DNA from: Morchella semilibera
Taxonomy: Eukaryota > Ascomycota > Pezizomycetes > Pezizales > Morchellaceae
Direction: 5' to 3'
Assembly (NCBI GenBank): GCA_009192285.1
Contig: CM018605.1
Span: 706,767-770,766, forward strand
DNA: 64,000 nucleotides
Under the pieces are notes generated by a model. That model was given only the letters and a program-made list of their open reading frames with translations, did no database searches and had not been told where the DNA came from. This document shows positions 11,258 through 23,754 of this stretch, piece by piece. How positions within the stretch are numbered: the stretch's first letter is position 1; each line of letters opens with the position of its first letter. The position numbers and the translations under genes were made by a program.

Positions 11258-13138
11258 TTTTTTTCTTCTTCTTCTTGTAAGGTAGCCTGTAACGGAACCG
11301 GGAGTAATGACAGTCCGGGGAAGAGGGAGAGAGGTGGGGAGCGGTGTATTTAGGATGTTGTCTTAGTGCAGGGATATAAGGGACAGATTTTTACTAAGCA
11401 CTCGGAAGGTCTTGGCAGGCACTTGCCTCAGACAGGAAATCGTAATAATTTTAAGTGGGGAGAGAGGGTGCATTGGCTTTCCCTCTGGAACAGCAGCTGC
11501 GATTGAGATGGTGGCAGAGTTTGTCGGATCGCTTCAGTAATATGTAGAGTCAGCACCGGTGACAGTAGCAATCTACATGTAATCATCAGTTTCCAAATCC
11601 GCCTGTGGGGGTACTCTAGGTAGGGAGTTTACCTACTCTATCCTAGGCAGTTGTATTACTACCTGGAGATACCCCCTCCCAGTGCCAAGTTGTCCTCAGG
11701 AATCCAGTGATTTGCTAGATCATCACGCCACAGTAGAGATAGGCTTTCTGACCAGTCACCAGAGGTGCTTCCTGACATTAATTATCACTGTGGGCTGTGA
11801 TTGGCCGGCTGAACGTCGCTGTTGTTCATGGATGGGATCAGTGACGTCGGGTGCCTTGGGTGTTTCTATTTCTAGCGCACCAGTCCTTGTTCCTTTTTCC
11901 CCAGCGCCACATACACATTGCGTACGCTTTTTTTGAACGAGCCCCACGTCTGCAACGTCGTTCACCCTCTCTCTTGAGCGGAGTTGTCCGTACCCGTTCC
12001 CGGAAAAAACGTGATACCCTCTCCTGGGGAACTATTTGAGGAGACAAATCAATAATGGGTTACAGTATATGCATGTACCTGGTAGAGTAGGAGGTACCAT
12101 ACCATGAGTGTAAATAGAATACATGTTGTTTTGCTGACCAGCTGGTTGACTGATGATTGATTGATATACTTTACACGCACCTATCGGTATCGGTACCTGT
12201 TGTATTAATTGGATGAAGGACGAGCAATGAAGGGAATGCACGTACGATTCACAGACGAGGAAATATCATCACCTCCTTTGTGTGAGTGCGAGAGGACGAG
12301 ACGAAGGGAAGCAGCCCGTATGGTGTGTGTAGAAAAAGAGCATACCACATACATACACACATACATACATACATGCCTTGCTCGCGTACTATTGATTGTG
12401 GTGCATGCAAGTTACGCAAGCTTTCATGTGGAACGCAGCAGAAGAGGCAGTTTTTTTTTTTTCAATTGTACCCTTCGTCATCTCTTTTCTCAACTTTGTT
12501 TCTCTCCCTTCTTCCTCTTTGCATCCTCTTCTTTCCCACTTTATACTTCCCCCCACAAAGCTTCTAGAGGATTCTTCTTTTCCCCCTCGTCCGGTTACTG
12601 ATTCCTTCCGCTGGAAGAGTCACTTGTGATCCTGTCAAACCTTCTTCATAGTAACCTACCACTGCTACTGCTGTTACCACCAACCACCACCATCTCTCTC
12701 TGCATCTGAAATTCGGCTGCGTCCCTGTTGTATAATAAGATCGTCTCGCTTGTTACACATTTTCGCGTGGCTCTACCCTAAAATCCTACGTAACCCTCAA
12801 CACCGTCGAACAGGGAAAAGAAAAGAAGAGCATTTCCTCATCCCGCACCGGTGTGTTTCAACACCTTACTAGTACACAGCAGTATCATCACTTAAAATAT
12901 ACAATCTACTCTATTGCCAACAACCACCCCTTGTGGATCCTTCTAGTCTGGTATATTTTTCCCCCTGCCGCCCTCCCCTCGTACGTTCCTGCGGGAAAGG
13001 GAACTAGCAAAACGTCGCTCTCGCCGATTTTTTTTTTCCCTCACCTAATCGCTGTAGACGAGCCGTCCATTCGCCACATCTTTCGATTCTTCGCACTACC
13101 GCTAGCACTCTCCTCCGTCAGATATATAAAGTAGAAAA
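11258..13138. other. Intergenic spacer; promoter and long pyrimidine-rich leader of the DUF2406 gene
   Basis: No gene recognised. One TACATGTA at 11574, a CATA repeat at about 12350-12375 and, from about 12450 to 13138, strongly CT-rich DNA with almost no G, typical of fungal promoters and 5' leaders. Short open frames in the CT-rich part have the Phe/Ser/Leu composition expected of pyrimidine tracts. Confidence 0.5.
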
Positions 13139-14559
13139 ATGTCCGCCGCATCGATAAAGAAGGGTCATTCTCGAACCTGGAGTTTGAGGTCGAAAAAGGA
13201 CAAGGACGAGACAAGACTGAGCTCATTACCGGCGCCGAAGCAGAAAAAGATGACTAAGAACGTGGATCCTACTCGAGCAATCACTGAGGACGAGCCCTGT
13301 ATGTTGCGTGCACTGGCCACTAGTCTAGTTCCCAATTTGAAGGGCCGTTGTCGCTCAATTGGTTGCAATTGCTGACATTGAGGCGCTGGACTAGTTCAGG
13401 TAAATCAGTCGACAAACCAGTACAAGAGTCTTTCGCAGCTCAAGTTCAAAGATCGCTTTGGAAATGATATCAGTAGGGAGATCCTTGCGAAATAGTAGGT
13501 GCAATTGAAGGGTTCTAACGTGGTGTTTTTTTTACAGCCGAACCGGACTTGACCAATCCCACTAGGCACCGCTGGGAAAGCCCGCTAGAGACAATTCGCG
13601 GCTTTGAAGCTGCAATTGATAAGGACGAGCATCGGAGCTCCTACGTAGGTACTTTATACCATTCCATGATCATGTCTGTGGGGGTTTAAACGAGTACTAA
13701 GTGTTTCAGCAGAGAGGGCTCCATCTAATTCTGGCGGTTACTCGTCGGACACTGTAGACAGCGTTGATGGCAATTCTTGGAGACACAACCGTCATCTGCA
13801 GCAGCGTTCGTTACCTCCGTTTCCCAGAGTTTTTTTTGTCTTTGTTTGCTAATTTTGTAGAGGGTAATTACTACACATCAGGATACCGGGGACGCCCGCC
13901 ATCGGATTCATTGCATTATACTGGTCGCTCTGGGTATTCTGAAACCCCTAGATCAGCAGTTGATGGGTAATATTAGCTTGTGGATTCTCGGCTAATTGTA
14001 AATTTGCTAACATGATTATAGTTATGGTGACTCTGAGATGGGCTATGGAAATATGAATAGAAGGTCGCCTGGATCAAATGCTGGATACGGATATAACGGA
14101 TACAACCCACACCCACACGAGCGCGTTGGGCGACCACAGAGAAGGCCAACCTACGAGTCACAGAATTATGATGGCCCTCCAAATCAGCCTTATGTTTACA
14201 ACAACCATGCTGCGAATGGGGGTGCTGAAAGCCCTATTAATCCTGGCTCGTCATCGTCGGGTGCTGGGTCCGATGGGCCCGGTGGATATATTCGGGAGCC
14301 AGCGTTGCCAGCCCCGCAACCATCCTTTGGATTCCGCGATCAAGCCATGTTCGAGAGTTCTCAACAAATCACCCCGTTTGAAAACTTTGGTCCCTCAGGG
14401 TCAGGCTCATCACAAGTGCCCCAAAGTCTCCCGACTTCGCCGCCACCGGCCCGAAAACCAATACCGCTCGGCTCTACACCGGCGCCAGCGCCACAGCCGG
14501 AAAAACAAGAGGAAAAGAAAAGGAGGAGCTGGTTCAAGAGGAAAAGCAGCAAAGGCTAA
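13139..14559 (+). CDS. DUF2406 family protein (fungal, function unknown)
   Basis: Six exons, 13139-13298, 13395-13472, 13538-13648, 13710-13805, 13861-13966 and 14022-14559, give 362 aa. The N-terminal half matches DUF2406: a basic Ser/Arg-rich start (SRTWSLRSKKDKDE), DPTRAITEDEP, SLSQLKFKDRFGNDITEPDL, NPTRHRWESPLETIRGFEAA. The rest is disordered, rich in Gly, Ser, Pro, Tyr and Asn, and ends in a very basic tail (KKRRSWFKRKSSKG). Yeast relatives are small proteins of unknown function. The donor of exon 4 is uncertain: GTTCGT at 13806 is used because it gives a 55-nt intron with a TGCTAAT branch site; GTCATC at 13791 keeps the same frame. A nuclear or membrane-edge role from the basic tail would be speculation. 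Confidence 0.85.
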
Positions 14560-16366
14560 AGGTTTTGGAGCATAATGCATAATGCACGTTTTTGAAAATT
14601 TTATTTTTATCCTTATTCTTCTGTTTATATTTTTTTTAGGGGTCTATGGTTGGGGAGGAACTCGCTATCAAGTTTGGAGTTGAGGGGGGGGGGGGGGGGG
14701 GAAGGCTTTATCGGGCTTTATCGATCCCGAAAATCTACCCATGGTCAGTCAGTGGGGCGTAGGAAAACGCAGCGTGGGAAATATGATGGCTGGTTTCCTT
14801 TCTGTAAGTGAGCTTTCTTCTAATTTTTTAGCGACGGAAAACAGTGTGTACTATCGGTAGCATATCGTTTCTCTCATTTCTATGCTCTTCTTTGTTTGGG
14901 GGATGTATAAACTAAAGCAAAGAAGTTTCACGATAATGGTTGGTGCGGTCAGATTGTATTGTCTATATATATGGTTTCCTTTCATTCCCCCTTTTCGTGG
15001 GTTACTTATATCTCTACCCCCGACGTTCCTTCCTTTCCCCTCTTATGAGTGTTATGTTTATGAGGTTTTCTTCTCTTACTTTTGTGTTTCCTCTTTTTTT
15101 TTCTTCTCTCCTTTGGGCACGGATTCATGGGGAAGGTTTCGGCGACACATTTTTCCGGGGTTTCACGCTTTTTTTCTTCTTCTTATGGTATTCCTTTGGG
15201 GGAGGGTGCAATTCTCACATCTCTTCCTTAATCTTGGGATTGTACCTGAATTTACGTCCCCCCTTACTTAATGTACAGGTGTGTGTGGGGTGGGATAGGG
15301 TGGGATGGGATGGGAAAGAAGCAGGGGTCGGAGTACAATCAATGATACCCAAGATGGTTTACTTATCAGCAACATTCCACAGCGTGCGGATAACAATTAA
15401 ATTCTTGCTAAAGATATGCTCTGTTTTGAATGCTGATTATCCCACGGGCCACCCACCCTTCGGAATGTTTACGGGGAGAGAATGGGTGGAATCATGGTGT
15501 AGCACTCGCACGCATGTACGACCCGCTAGGGATCACAATGCGAATATATATAGAGAGAGGGAATATAAGCATATAGAGGATAGCTTGTCGCGATCGGCTT
15601 TGGACGAAAGCCTTAGTACATGAATCTTATAGGAGGAATCGTTCTCGGTAAGGGTGCCCTTTCTTTCTTTCAGTTCGTATGTCGGGGCCCTGTACGTGAT
15701 CCACGGGCCCCCCATGGCCCACCCCGCTATAAGCGTGTTAAATTCTAGTCCCGGGCGCGCCCTTAAAGATAGCTTCTGCCGTAGAATGTGCCTATCGTTT
15801 CTCCCCCGCTCTCGCGCGTTTGCGAGGTATAGTATATGACAAGCTTCCCTTAGGACTACATGTAGTCAGCCAAACCCGTGGAAATCACCCTCGTTTCCTT
15901 ACTAGTAGGTCCTGCTTAGACACCGGGTCGGTGAGCTAAGATGCGTCCTTGAGATGCATTATTTATTTCTGTGGATATGCCAGGTTGGTTTGAGATTACC
16001 AATTTCGCGGGGATATTAGTGTATTGGAAACGGGTTGTGATATAGCCAGCCATGAGCAGGAGGTGTTGCTGCAATTACTCAATGTATGTATGCGTGTTTC
16101 TGCTACCTTGACGTCAATTACTACTTACATAGAGAGTATGTTTCTAATAAGCTATTCAGTAGTAGTAAACTATATGTACACACATTCTATAGCCAGTGCC
16201 GAAGGACTAATGGCTCTTCACCCCCTCACTGACTGCACCGGCCCCCCAAACCCAAGACCTTGGGCCATAAAGCACCATTGACACCGGCCCCAAACACGAC
16301 CCCGTGGACAGCCGACGTCCAGCACCTACATCCCCCATTAGCACCACTACTAGCACCCAAGCTAGG
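14560..16366. other. Intergenic spacer
   Basis: No convincing gene. A run of 18 G at 14684-14701, very T-rich sequence at 14820-15250, a GGGAT-type repeat near 15287-15320 and a 12-bp perfect palindrome GACTACATGTAGTC-type site (core 15857-15864). Long open frames at 14882-15623 are a product of T-rich composition. Confidence 0.5.
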
Positions 16367-16681
16367 CTAGGACCGGATTAGTATACCCGCCTCAACCCCC
16401 GCCGCATCATTCGTCCCCCCCTTCCTGCCCACCACTCCCGCAACAAGCCTCCCGAAGTACCCTGCCCACCCCGTTGTCTCGCTGCCATTCAGGGGCTCCG
16501 TGGCGGTCTCGGTCTTGGTCTCGGGGTCTGGGTGGTCGTCGCTGCAGGCGGGGCAGTGGTAGGGGAGATCGAGGTGGGTGAGGTCTAGGCTGCAGGTATA
16601 ACCACAGGCGGGGGTGAAGGGCGTGCGGGTGAAGGTGCGGTGGCCGCAGGTGGTGTGGGTGATGAAGAGGAGTTCGCACAT
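16367..16681 (-). CDS. Small Cys/His-rich protein, possibly zinc-binding
   Basis: Single-exon frame of 104 codons. The start MCELLFITHTTCGHRTF followed by CGYTCSL and LPYHCPAC places cysteines and histidines in pairs (C2, C12, H14, then C-x3-C and C-x2-C), in the style of small fungal proteins beginning 'MC...CGH' that are thought to bind zinc. The second half is Glu/Thr-rich with a short Gly/Val-rich end. GC content is above the flanks. Not assigned to a named family; the spacing to MPH1 (about 500 bp) suggests an independent unit. Confidence 0.5.
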   Translation of the reverse strand: MCELLFITHTTCGHRTFTRTPFTPACGYTCSLDLTHLDLPYHCPACSDDHPDPETKTETATEPLNGSETTGWAGYFGRLVAGVVGRKGGTNDAAGVEAGILIRS

Positions 16682-17194
16682 TGTAAAAGGGGGGTGGTAG
16701 CGATATGAGTATGTAATATTAGATAGGCATTAGAAATATTGAGTTTTAAGCTGTGAGAATTTAGATATTTAGATGGGGGGCGGGGGGCGATAGTTGCGTC
16801 ATTTATCGTGAGCCAGATGGTTTGCGGCGAGCTATATATATCTGTGTCTATACTTGGGGAATTTGATGGCGATTCTTAGATAAACTAGCAAACTTGTAGA
16901 TAGTGGGGTTAGGTTGAGTTCTTGGGGTCATGGCAGGCCGAGTGATAACTTATGACCGTCAGAAACCCAGCCCGTTGGTTCACCGCATATCACCCATTGG
17001 TAAGTTCTTTAACTTTAGGACCACATAGATTACATCTTTTAGAGGGGGCGGGCAGGAGGAATTAAACGCTATAACTTCACAACATCCAATAACACCTGAA
17101 TAAATGACGGGTAACTAGTGTACAAGGCCACCACCAAACAGAAGGAGAGAAAAAAATATTTTCAAGAAACCCCCCCCCGTATTTAACCCCCTTT
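16682..17194. other. Intergenic region 3' of MPH1
   Basis: AT-rich spacer with a G-rich patch near 16775-16790 and C8 at 17171-17178. No gene seen. Confidence 0.4.
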
Positions 17195-20100
17195 CTAGTC
17201 CTCATCACTATCCAACTTTCTCGTCTTTCTCCCGCGTGCCGGTTTCTTCTTCGTCACCTTCGCCGCCTTCGTAGTCCTCAGGGCCGTATTGCCCTTTTTG
17301 TTCGCGGCAGCCTTTGCGGCTTTCGATGTCATTGGTCGCACTGAGACCTTCCTGGTTGGCTTTAGCTGCTCAGTGTGGAAGCCTTGAATCATTTCTGTAA
17401 AGTTTGGTAGGACCTCATCATCGTCATCCTTGGCATCTTTTGTGTCATCTACTTTGGCATCGTTGTCATCGTCATCACCATCATCCTCGTCTGAAGTCCC
17501 GGTTGAGAACTTCTTCCTTGGGGCTCTGGGAGGGCTTGACGTTGACTCAGACTCTGCCATCGCGATGTCCTCGTCTTGACCATCGCCGCTTGTGTTACCG
17601 CCCCCATCATCTGAACTTATCAGGGATATTGTGTCTTTCTCCTCCCCCTCCATTGGGCTATTAGAGGCCGTCCGTCTCCGTTTTGCGGCGGGCGCAAAAA
17701 GGCCTGTAGAAAGTGATTTCGCCTTTGAGGGTTTGGGTGCGTTTCCGGAGCGTTCAACTAGGCCCTTGCCTGTCGGTACGACTGGCTTGAATGGTTTCGT
17801 TTTTGGTTGGAATTTTTGTACAATTGGTTCTGGGGGTGGTTTTAGTAGCTCAGGGTCGAACTTCTCTGCATAGACGTTGATGGAACCCTCGTCTATAGAG
17901 TTGATTTTCTTGAATAGCTGTATCATACTTTTGGTTACTCTACTGTGTTTTACATATCGTGTCTTTGTTAGAGTCCGCTGGAAAACTGGGAATCTATCCG
18001 TTTTGGGGATAGTGACGTGCTGTAGTTCATCTTGGGCATCGTATACAGTTACAGTTTGGAACCGGCGGGCGAGTTCCCGCTGTTCGCTAGGATTCAAAAG
18101 ACCAGCTTCAGGGTCGGTTAACACTGGTGCCAACTCCTCAGCGGGGAGATCCTCTGATTCCACGTCCGAATCCTTGCCTATTCTTGATGCTTTCATAAAG
18201 CCTGTCTTGGCACCTTCCGGCATGAAGAAGGGCTTTACTATCTTTGCCTTTTTGCCCGGCTTTGCATGTGTCCGCTTTGTTTCCGGTTGCGTGTTCTCAA
18301 CCGGTATTTCAATAACCATTTTATCAACAACAGGCTGAATGTCCTTGGGCAGTATCCGGGGTGACGAGTCATGGTGGTATGAGAATTTGTTCCCAGACTC
18401 GATTTCGTTCTGGATAAAGCGATAGTCGTCCCATGCCCTCCTGTAGTTTTCTTCCTCCTTTCCTTTGCTGAGCAAGACGAGAACATGGCCCTCACGTTTA
18501 CGACCAGTACGACCCATGCGTTGGAGCTACGGCCAAAAGTTTAGGACACGCCCATTGGTCTTGTAGGGGGAATAGGTTATCGTACCATACGGATAGGTGT
18601 TTTGTTCTGGTCGTAACAAACTATCATGTCAACCTCACCAATATCCAGACCTTCCTCACCAATGCTGGTGGCAACTATTACATTGTATATGCCTTGAGAG
18701 AATTTTTTAATGATCTACGTCCTGTCATTAGCAGTCTTTAATACGCTGTTGTTTTGTTAGAATAGATAATCCAACCTCTATTTGATCCTTCTGCTTCATT
18801 CCTTCAGCTGTCTTTGAATCCTGCTGACCAACAAAAATGTGTGGTTTGATCATTGGCTCATGCTTCTTGAGCACCCTCACAACCTCTTCCGCACTACTCC
18901 TGTAACTTGTGAAGACCATGATCCTGGTCTCCCGCTTCTGGTCCATATCTGCAGCCTCTGAAAAATGCTTCAGTATCGCCCCAACCATATAGTCTAGCTT
19001 GGGGTGTCCTGAGAAGTCTTCGTCCATTAACATGCCTTGAGCATGTCTCATAACCTTTTTAAATTTTTCATCATTAATGAACCCTAGTTTTGGCTTTGCT
19101 CCACCCCCAGATAATATATCATTCTGTATATTTACCAGACTTTGGTAGAAAACACGAATTCCATGTTCCGTAAGATAATGCAGTGGCAGCGCCAACGATG
19201 ATAAAAATGAAAATGTAAACATTAGCATACTCTTGAGTCCCTGGTTTGCATTTCGACCAGCATTGGACGCCATCCAGTCCCGGGATGCTTTATTGAGACC
19301 ATACAAGGTTAGCGATTTGGGGTCAGTGATCCAAAACGCTTTTGCATCATTCAATTTCTTGAGAAGAGGCTGTAGGCACTCGCAATAAAGATCGCGGAGC
19401 AAGATAATTTCATCTGTGAGTTCGAAGACTTGAGTCTCTATGTGTTTCTTGAATATGTAGGGCTGTATGTCTATAGACTCAAGATTCCTGATTTCGACTC
19501 TAGCGATTCCAAGAGAGTCGATAACCTCTTGAACTTTATCAATTGTGGCACCTGGAGTAGCTGTGAGTGCCAAAACACGGAGAGAGGCATTTGCCTTTCG
19601 AATCATATTGACCACATTAGCGAATGCATAGTTTCCAGTGGCCTTATGGGCTTCATCGACGACTAGGCAGACAATCCTTTTCGGGTTACAGATCCCGCGA
19701 GAAATATCGTTCTGCATTGTCTGTGGCGTGAGGAAAAACATTCTCTTCTCTTCCCAATACTCCCGACGCAGCCCGGCATTTACGGCACCTGTCATCTCTG
19801 CTGTCTGACTTCTCGGAATACCAGCAATGTTGTAACATGCATCGATCTGTTGCGCAACCAATGGCTTGGTCGGTGCCAAAAATGCTATCTGAGACTCTGG
19901 GGCCCATCGGAACCAGTTGAGCATTACGGTTGCAGCGATAAAGGTTTTCCCAAGACCTATTTGCAAGATTTCTTAGCCCAGCCCGGAATGAGTAGAATGA
20001 GGTATATTGCAGCATACCGGTAGGCAGAGCTACGAGAATATTGGAGAACAGCGCCTTGTGAACAATCGAGTACTGGTATTCTCGATGACTAACATTGGAT

Positions 20101-20570
20101 GGGTAAACCCAGGTTTTTGCAGCCTCTCGGTCGATTTTGTGATGTGTAGGGGGCTCTTGAGTACCAACTAATGGGTAATGGTGAACATTCCGCGGGCGAC
20201 CTGAGGACCCGGGGGGCTCGTCTGGGACTCGTTCACCAAAGAGAGTAGCCTGGCGGAGCTGTCCAGTGGAGGCCGGAGGTCTCTGAGAGCCGCAACCCAA
20301 AGTTCCCTGTGGTATTGAAGCACCTAGCAGCTCGACATCTGAGTCAAAATCATCTGAGAGGAACACAATATCATCGCCACCACCGGTACTATTGATACTG
20401 CTAGCCTGTTGGTCCAGCTGCGCGGAAGGTGGTGGCCGCTGGTGGGAATGAACAGTCTGTTCAGCCTGTGTAGCAGCTGCTAGAAGTTCTTCATCGTTAA
20501 TGTCCCCAAAATCATCACTCCCAAAGTCGTCACTGTCCATAACGGCGGTTGTCTTATTGTCGTTTACCAC
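17195..20570 (-). CDS. MPH1: ATP-dependent DNA helicase Mph1 (FANCM orthologue)
   Basis: Four exons on the minus strand, 20570-20018, 19956-18776, 18714-18586 and 18526-17195, give 1,064 aa, the normal size of fungal Mph1. Walker A ALPTGLGKT is split by intron 1; motif II is the DEAH box in [13 protein letters not shown] (residue about 285); ALTATPG is motif [31 protein letters not shown] and [12 protein letters not shown] are the C-terminal helicase motifs IV-VI. The N-terminus is acidic ([18 protein letters not shown]), and the C-terminal third is disordered with Asp/Ser- and Lys-rich tracts. The family unwinds D-loops and moves forks and Holliday junctions, limiting crossovers and acting in interstrand-crosslink repair in the nucleus. 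Intron 2 uses donor GTTGGA in frame after QKDQIE, which joins directly to [17 protein letters not shown]. Confidence 0.95.
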
Positions 20571-22256
20571 ACAGGGTCGCAGGAAGACGCGTCGGGTCGC
20601 GCAAACCGCGACGCTTATTCATCTTGGGTTTTGACAGAGCTTGGCGGTCTCTATCATGCACCCTATCGTGCAACCCCATGCAAATGCAATTACGGTAAGA
20701 TATCTCTCCAAAGTATTGCGTTTTCAAATCAGTGCACTTTAATAACGATTCTAAACAATGAAGTCATTGCGGGTTGGAGCTTCATTTGTGGGGGAGCCAC
20801 ACGCAAGATTCCGAAATGAAAGGGTTTAGCGAGCTGAGAACGAACAGACGCTCAGCTCAAGAACTCTAAACCTCCAAATACTAGGGCAAATACTCAAACA
20901 CATGCGTACATGTCATTGGACCCTTTAATCGAACCCCGATGTTTTTCAAACGATAGGAAAAAGTAAATTATACACATTCGGTGATCGTATTTACCCCTGT
21001 GCGACTTGCTCGTTCCAGGGTTGGCTCTGATACATGTCTCTAAGAAATATATTCGGAACCAACCCCTTTAATGGGTTCAAAAGTAGGGTACACCCGACGA
21101 ACAAAAATTAGTAATGATAACTGGCGTCAATAATCGAAATTTACCAGAGCGTTGCTAAGATCTTGTGACATCGGACTAGGTACGTACTAAGGTACCTCAT
21201 GTCTTCCTTAACGACCTGAGGCTGGATCACGCGCTGGGTAAAATCGCCAGAATCCTCAAACATATCACTCCCTCGGGAGAAGGGATCCCTACTTACTACA
21301 TAGAGCAAACCGTTAGCGACCTGGAGACAAGGTTCCTCTTTAGATAAACATTTAGAGTATGCCAACGCTTTAAAAGGAGGTGATGATCACTGATCAGGGG
21401 AGTGTGGACCGGAAAGTTCGGCTGTATTCACACTTAATCCGATTGCAGGTAACAGTTCATAGGTACCATAGGGAGGACTGTAGAATGCAAAAGAATAATG
21501 AGACTGCATGTAAGTACGTAATCTCCTTTCTCCCTCTTCTCCGATGAATTGTAGCCCTAGCCTCTACGTAGATTCATGTATTTATTCAATACAGACGGCT
21601 GCACGCGCAGTGCCTTTAAATCTAAAAATTGAGAACATGCATAAAACATGAAAAAGATAAAGTAACAACCAGCATCATTGATAACAAGCACACAACCCGT
21701 ATTCCAGATAGACCCATGGAAAAGATTTGCCAGGAAACAAAACCTATTTACCGCGCCGAGTTTTTACTATAATTTATCCCCCAACTTCTTGATTGGATGA
21801 AAAATTAGAGAGGCTTACAAAAATAGTAAATATCGCATCACATTGGGGTGGATGGTTTAAGCCAATTGAGGAATCCCTGCGACCGCGAAATTACATGTAG
21901 CTACATGTAGTGAACTAAAATCCCCTATCCCGCACCCTGCCCCGTTAGTCGCACATCGTTTGCCAAGGGGAAATAGTTTGCCCTTTCTGTCTCACGCCAT
22001 GCACCCTAGTCGACAATTTGGCCTGCCATATGTCCCCCTGCCCGCGCCAATTCTATCATACCCTCGAGTATTCATTCGCAGTACTTAAACCAAGTCCTCT
22101 TCTTCCCCTTCTGTTTCCTTTCTTCTCACCAGTCCACACACTCGCTCCGATCTCTCTTACTTACTACTTACCCTTACTCTATACTCTAATACCTCCTAAT
22201 AACTGCTCTTCAGCAAATAACAAGAAGTAACCCTCTTTCACCCACTAAACGCAAAA
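20571..22256. other. Intergenic spacer
   Basis: No gene recognised. AT-rich sequence with a pair of TACATGTA palindromes 10 bp apart (21892 and 21902). The last 200 bases are CT-rich and likely hold the promoter and leader of the downstream cysteine-rich protein gene. Confidence 0.5.
21892..21909. promoter_or_regulatory. Double TACATGTA site, 10-bp spacing
   Basis: Two palindromic octamers at 21892-21899 and 21902-21909, about one helical turn apart and about 350 bp upstream of the cysteine-rich protein start. A second pair with the same spacing is at 47960 and 47970. Confidence 0.6.
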
Positions 22257-22920
22257 ATGAGATTCTCTGCTATCCTTCTGTCCGCTGGCTTCATCGCCCT
22301 TGCTGCTGCTCAGTCATCAACCACTACTTCTGCAGCACCTGACCCAACCTTGGTCTGTATCGCCGCCTGCGATGATGGAGATGTCACTTGCCAGGCAGCC
22401 TGCGTTGGTGTTCCTGCCCCAGACTCATCAATGGCCAATGCAACAAATGAATGTGCTGCCGCTTGCCCTCAAGGCGTAAGTTAACGACTTATCCACCGAG
22501 TGATGAGCTGTGAACTAATCGATAATGAACAGAACGGTACCACAGCCGAGACCGAAGCCTTCTCTAGGTGCGTCCAGGGCTGTATCTCGCAGGAGTTTTT
22601 CTCCAGCTCCACTGCTGGTGCCACCGCCACCGGAACTGGAACTGCTGCCACTGGATCTGCCACTGAATCGTAAGCTCCCCATCACTGCTGAAGAATAAGG
22701 TTTGAATGCTAACTCTTCTTTCAGTGCTACTGGAACTGGATCTTCCGCCTCGGCCTCTGGTACCTCTGGTACTGCTACTTCTGGATCCGGATCTTCTACC
22801 GGGACCGAAATCGCTAACGCTTCTGCCACAGCATCGGGTTCTGCTGCTGCTGCTGGATACACCGTCACTGGTTCCTTCATTGCTCTCTTCGCCGTCGCGG
22901 CCGGTATCATAGTCTTGTAA
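22257..22920 (+). CDS. Secreted, GPI-anchor-type cysteine-rich cell-surface protein
   Basis: Exons 22257-22475, 22533-22669 and 22725-22920 give 183 aa. A clear signal peptide (MRFSAILLSAGFIALAAAQS) is followed by a compact domain with eight cysteines (residues about 33-95: CIAACDDGDVTCQAAC, NECAAAC, RCVQGCISQ). A long Ser/Thr/Gly/Ala-rich stretch follows, likely heavily O-glycosylated, and the end is a hydrophobic tail (YTVTGSFIALFAVAAGIIVL) of the kind cleaved on GPI anchoring. The eight cysteines and overall layout recall CFEM and related fungal wall proteins, but the spacing is not clearly CFEM, so I leave the family open. The role is probably structural or in surface interaction. All introns are short and canonical. 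Confidence 0.85.
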
Positions 22921-23754
22921 ACACCACAAGAGCTTTTTATGGGCAGGATAGGGTTGGAATAGGGCTAGGGTCTTAATGTGCTTACTCTGCGACCCTGTAC
23001 TTACGGAGCTTTTTTTTAATGAGGAGAGTGGATGAGGATTTTTTTCATTCAAATTAATCCTCTTCATTTCTTATTTTTTTGTGTTTACTTTATTTTTTCA
23101 CTGGTGTTTTTCGGTTCGGTTTTGATGTATTTTTTCGGCCTATTCTTTTTAACAACGGTTTGGGTGGTCATGATCTCAAAGGTATCGGAGAGGGCGGTTT
23201 TAATGTTGGGTCAATCATAAAACAGTGTGGTGAGGGTGGATTGGATTGGATGGATCGGGCACACCTCTCAGTGTGTTGTATTATTAGGGAACCGTTTGTA
23301 AAAAAAAAAAAAAGGAAAACAAATAGCCATAACAAAAACACCAAAAAAACAAACACTGCTCAAAGTATGTCCGGAGATGAGACGCCCGCATGTGACGTTG
23401 TGCGACACATAAGGAAAAAGAAAAAGATGATGGTGTGTGGTGTTGTGCAGACAGGGGCTGCGGGGGAAATTGAAGGCCTATTTTTGATCCTAAACGAAAT
23501 TAACCCTCCACCACAAAAGCTTGGTAGCAACCGCAACCGCCGTACCGCGTTGCGTCGAGTGCACCTCCCTTGGCATTAACAACAGGTTGCCACTCACGTA
23601 CTCATCCTACCATCCTACCGCTGCCCGCCCGCCCCACCATACCGCCCCCCCCCCCTTACATACCGCCATAGCAGTAGCTACGATCATCACATAGCTCACC
23701 CACCCCACAAGCTTAGGTTCCTTACTCATATCACCTACAGAAAAGTCAAACAGG
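22921..23754. other. Intergenic spacer
   Basis: T-rich 3' flank, an A13 run at about 23301-23313, then a C11-12 run near 23644-23655. No gene recognised. Additional 5' exon(s) of the downstream SUMO-like gene could lie in 23600-23740 because an AG (23739-23740) sits shortly before its ATG. Confidence 0.4.

Noticed and set aside
14882-15623. Two overlapping long ORFs rich in Phe, Leu and Ser
   Set aside because: Caused by T-rich DNA; no conserved segment and no sensible gene structure.
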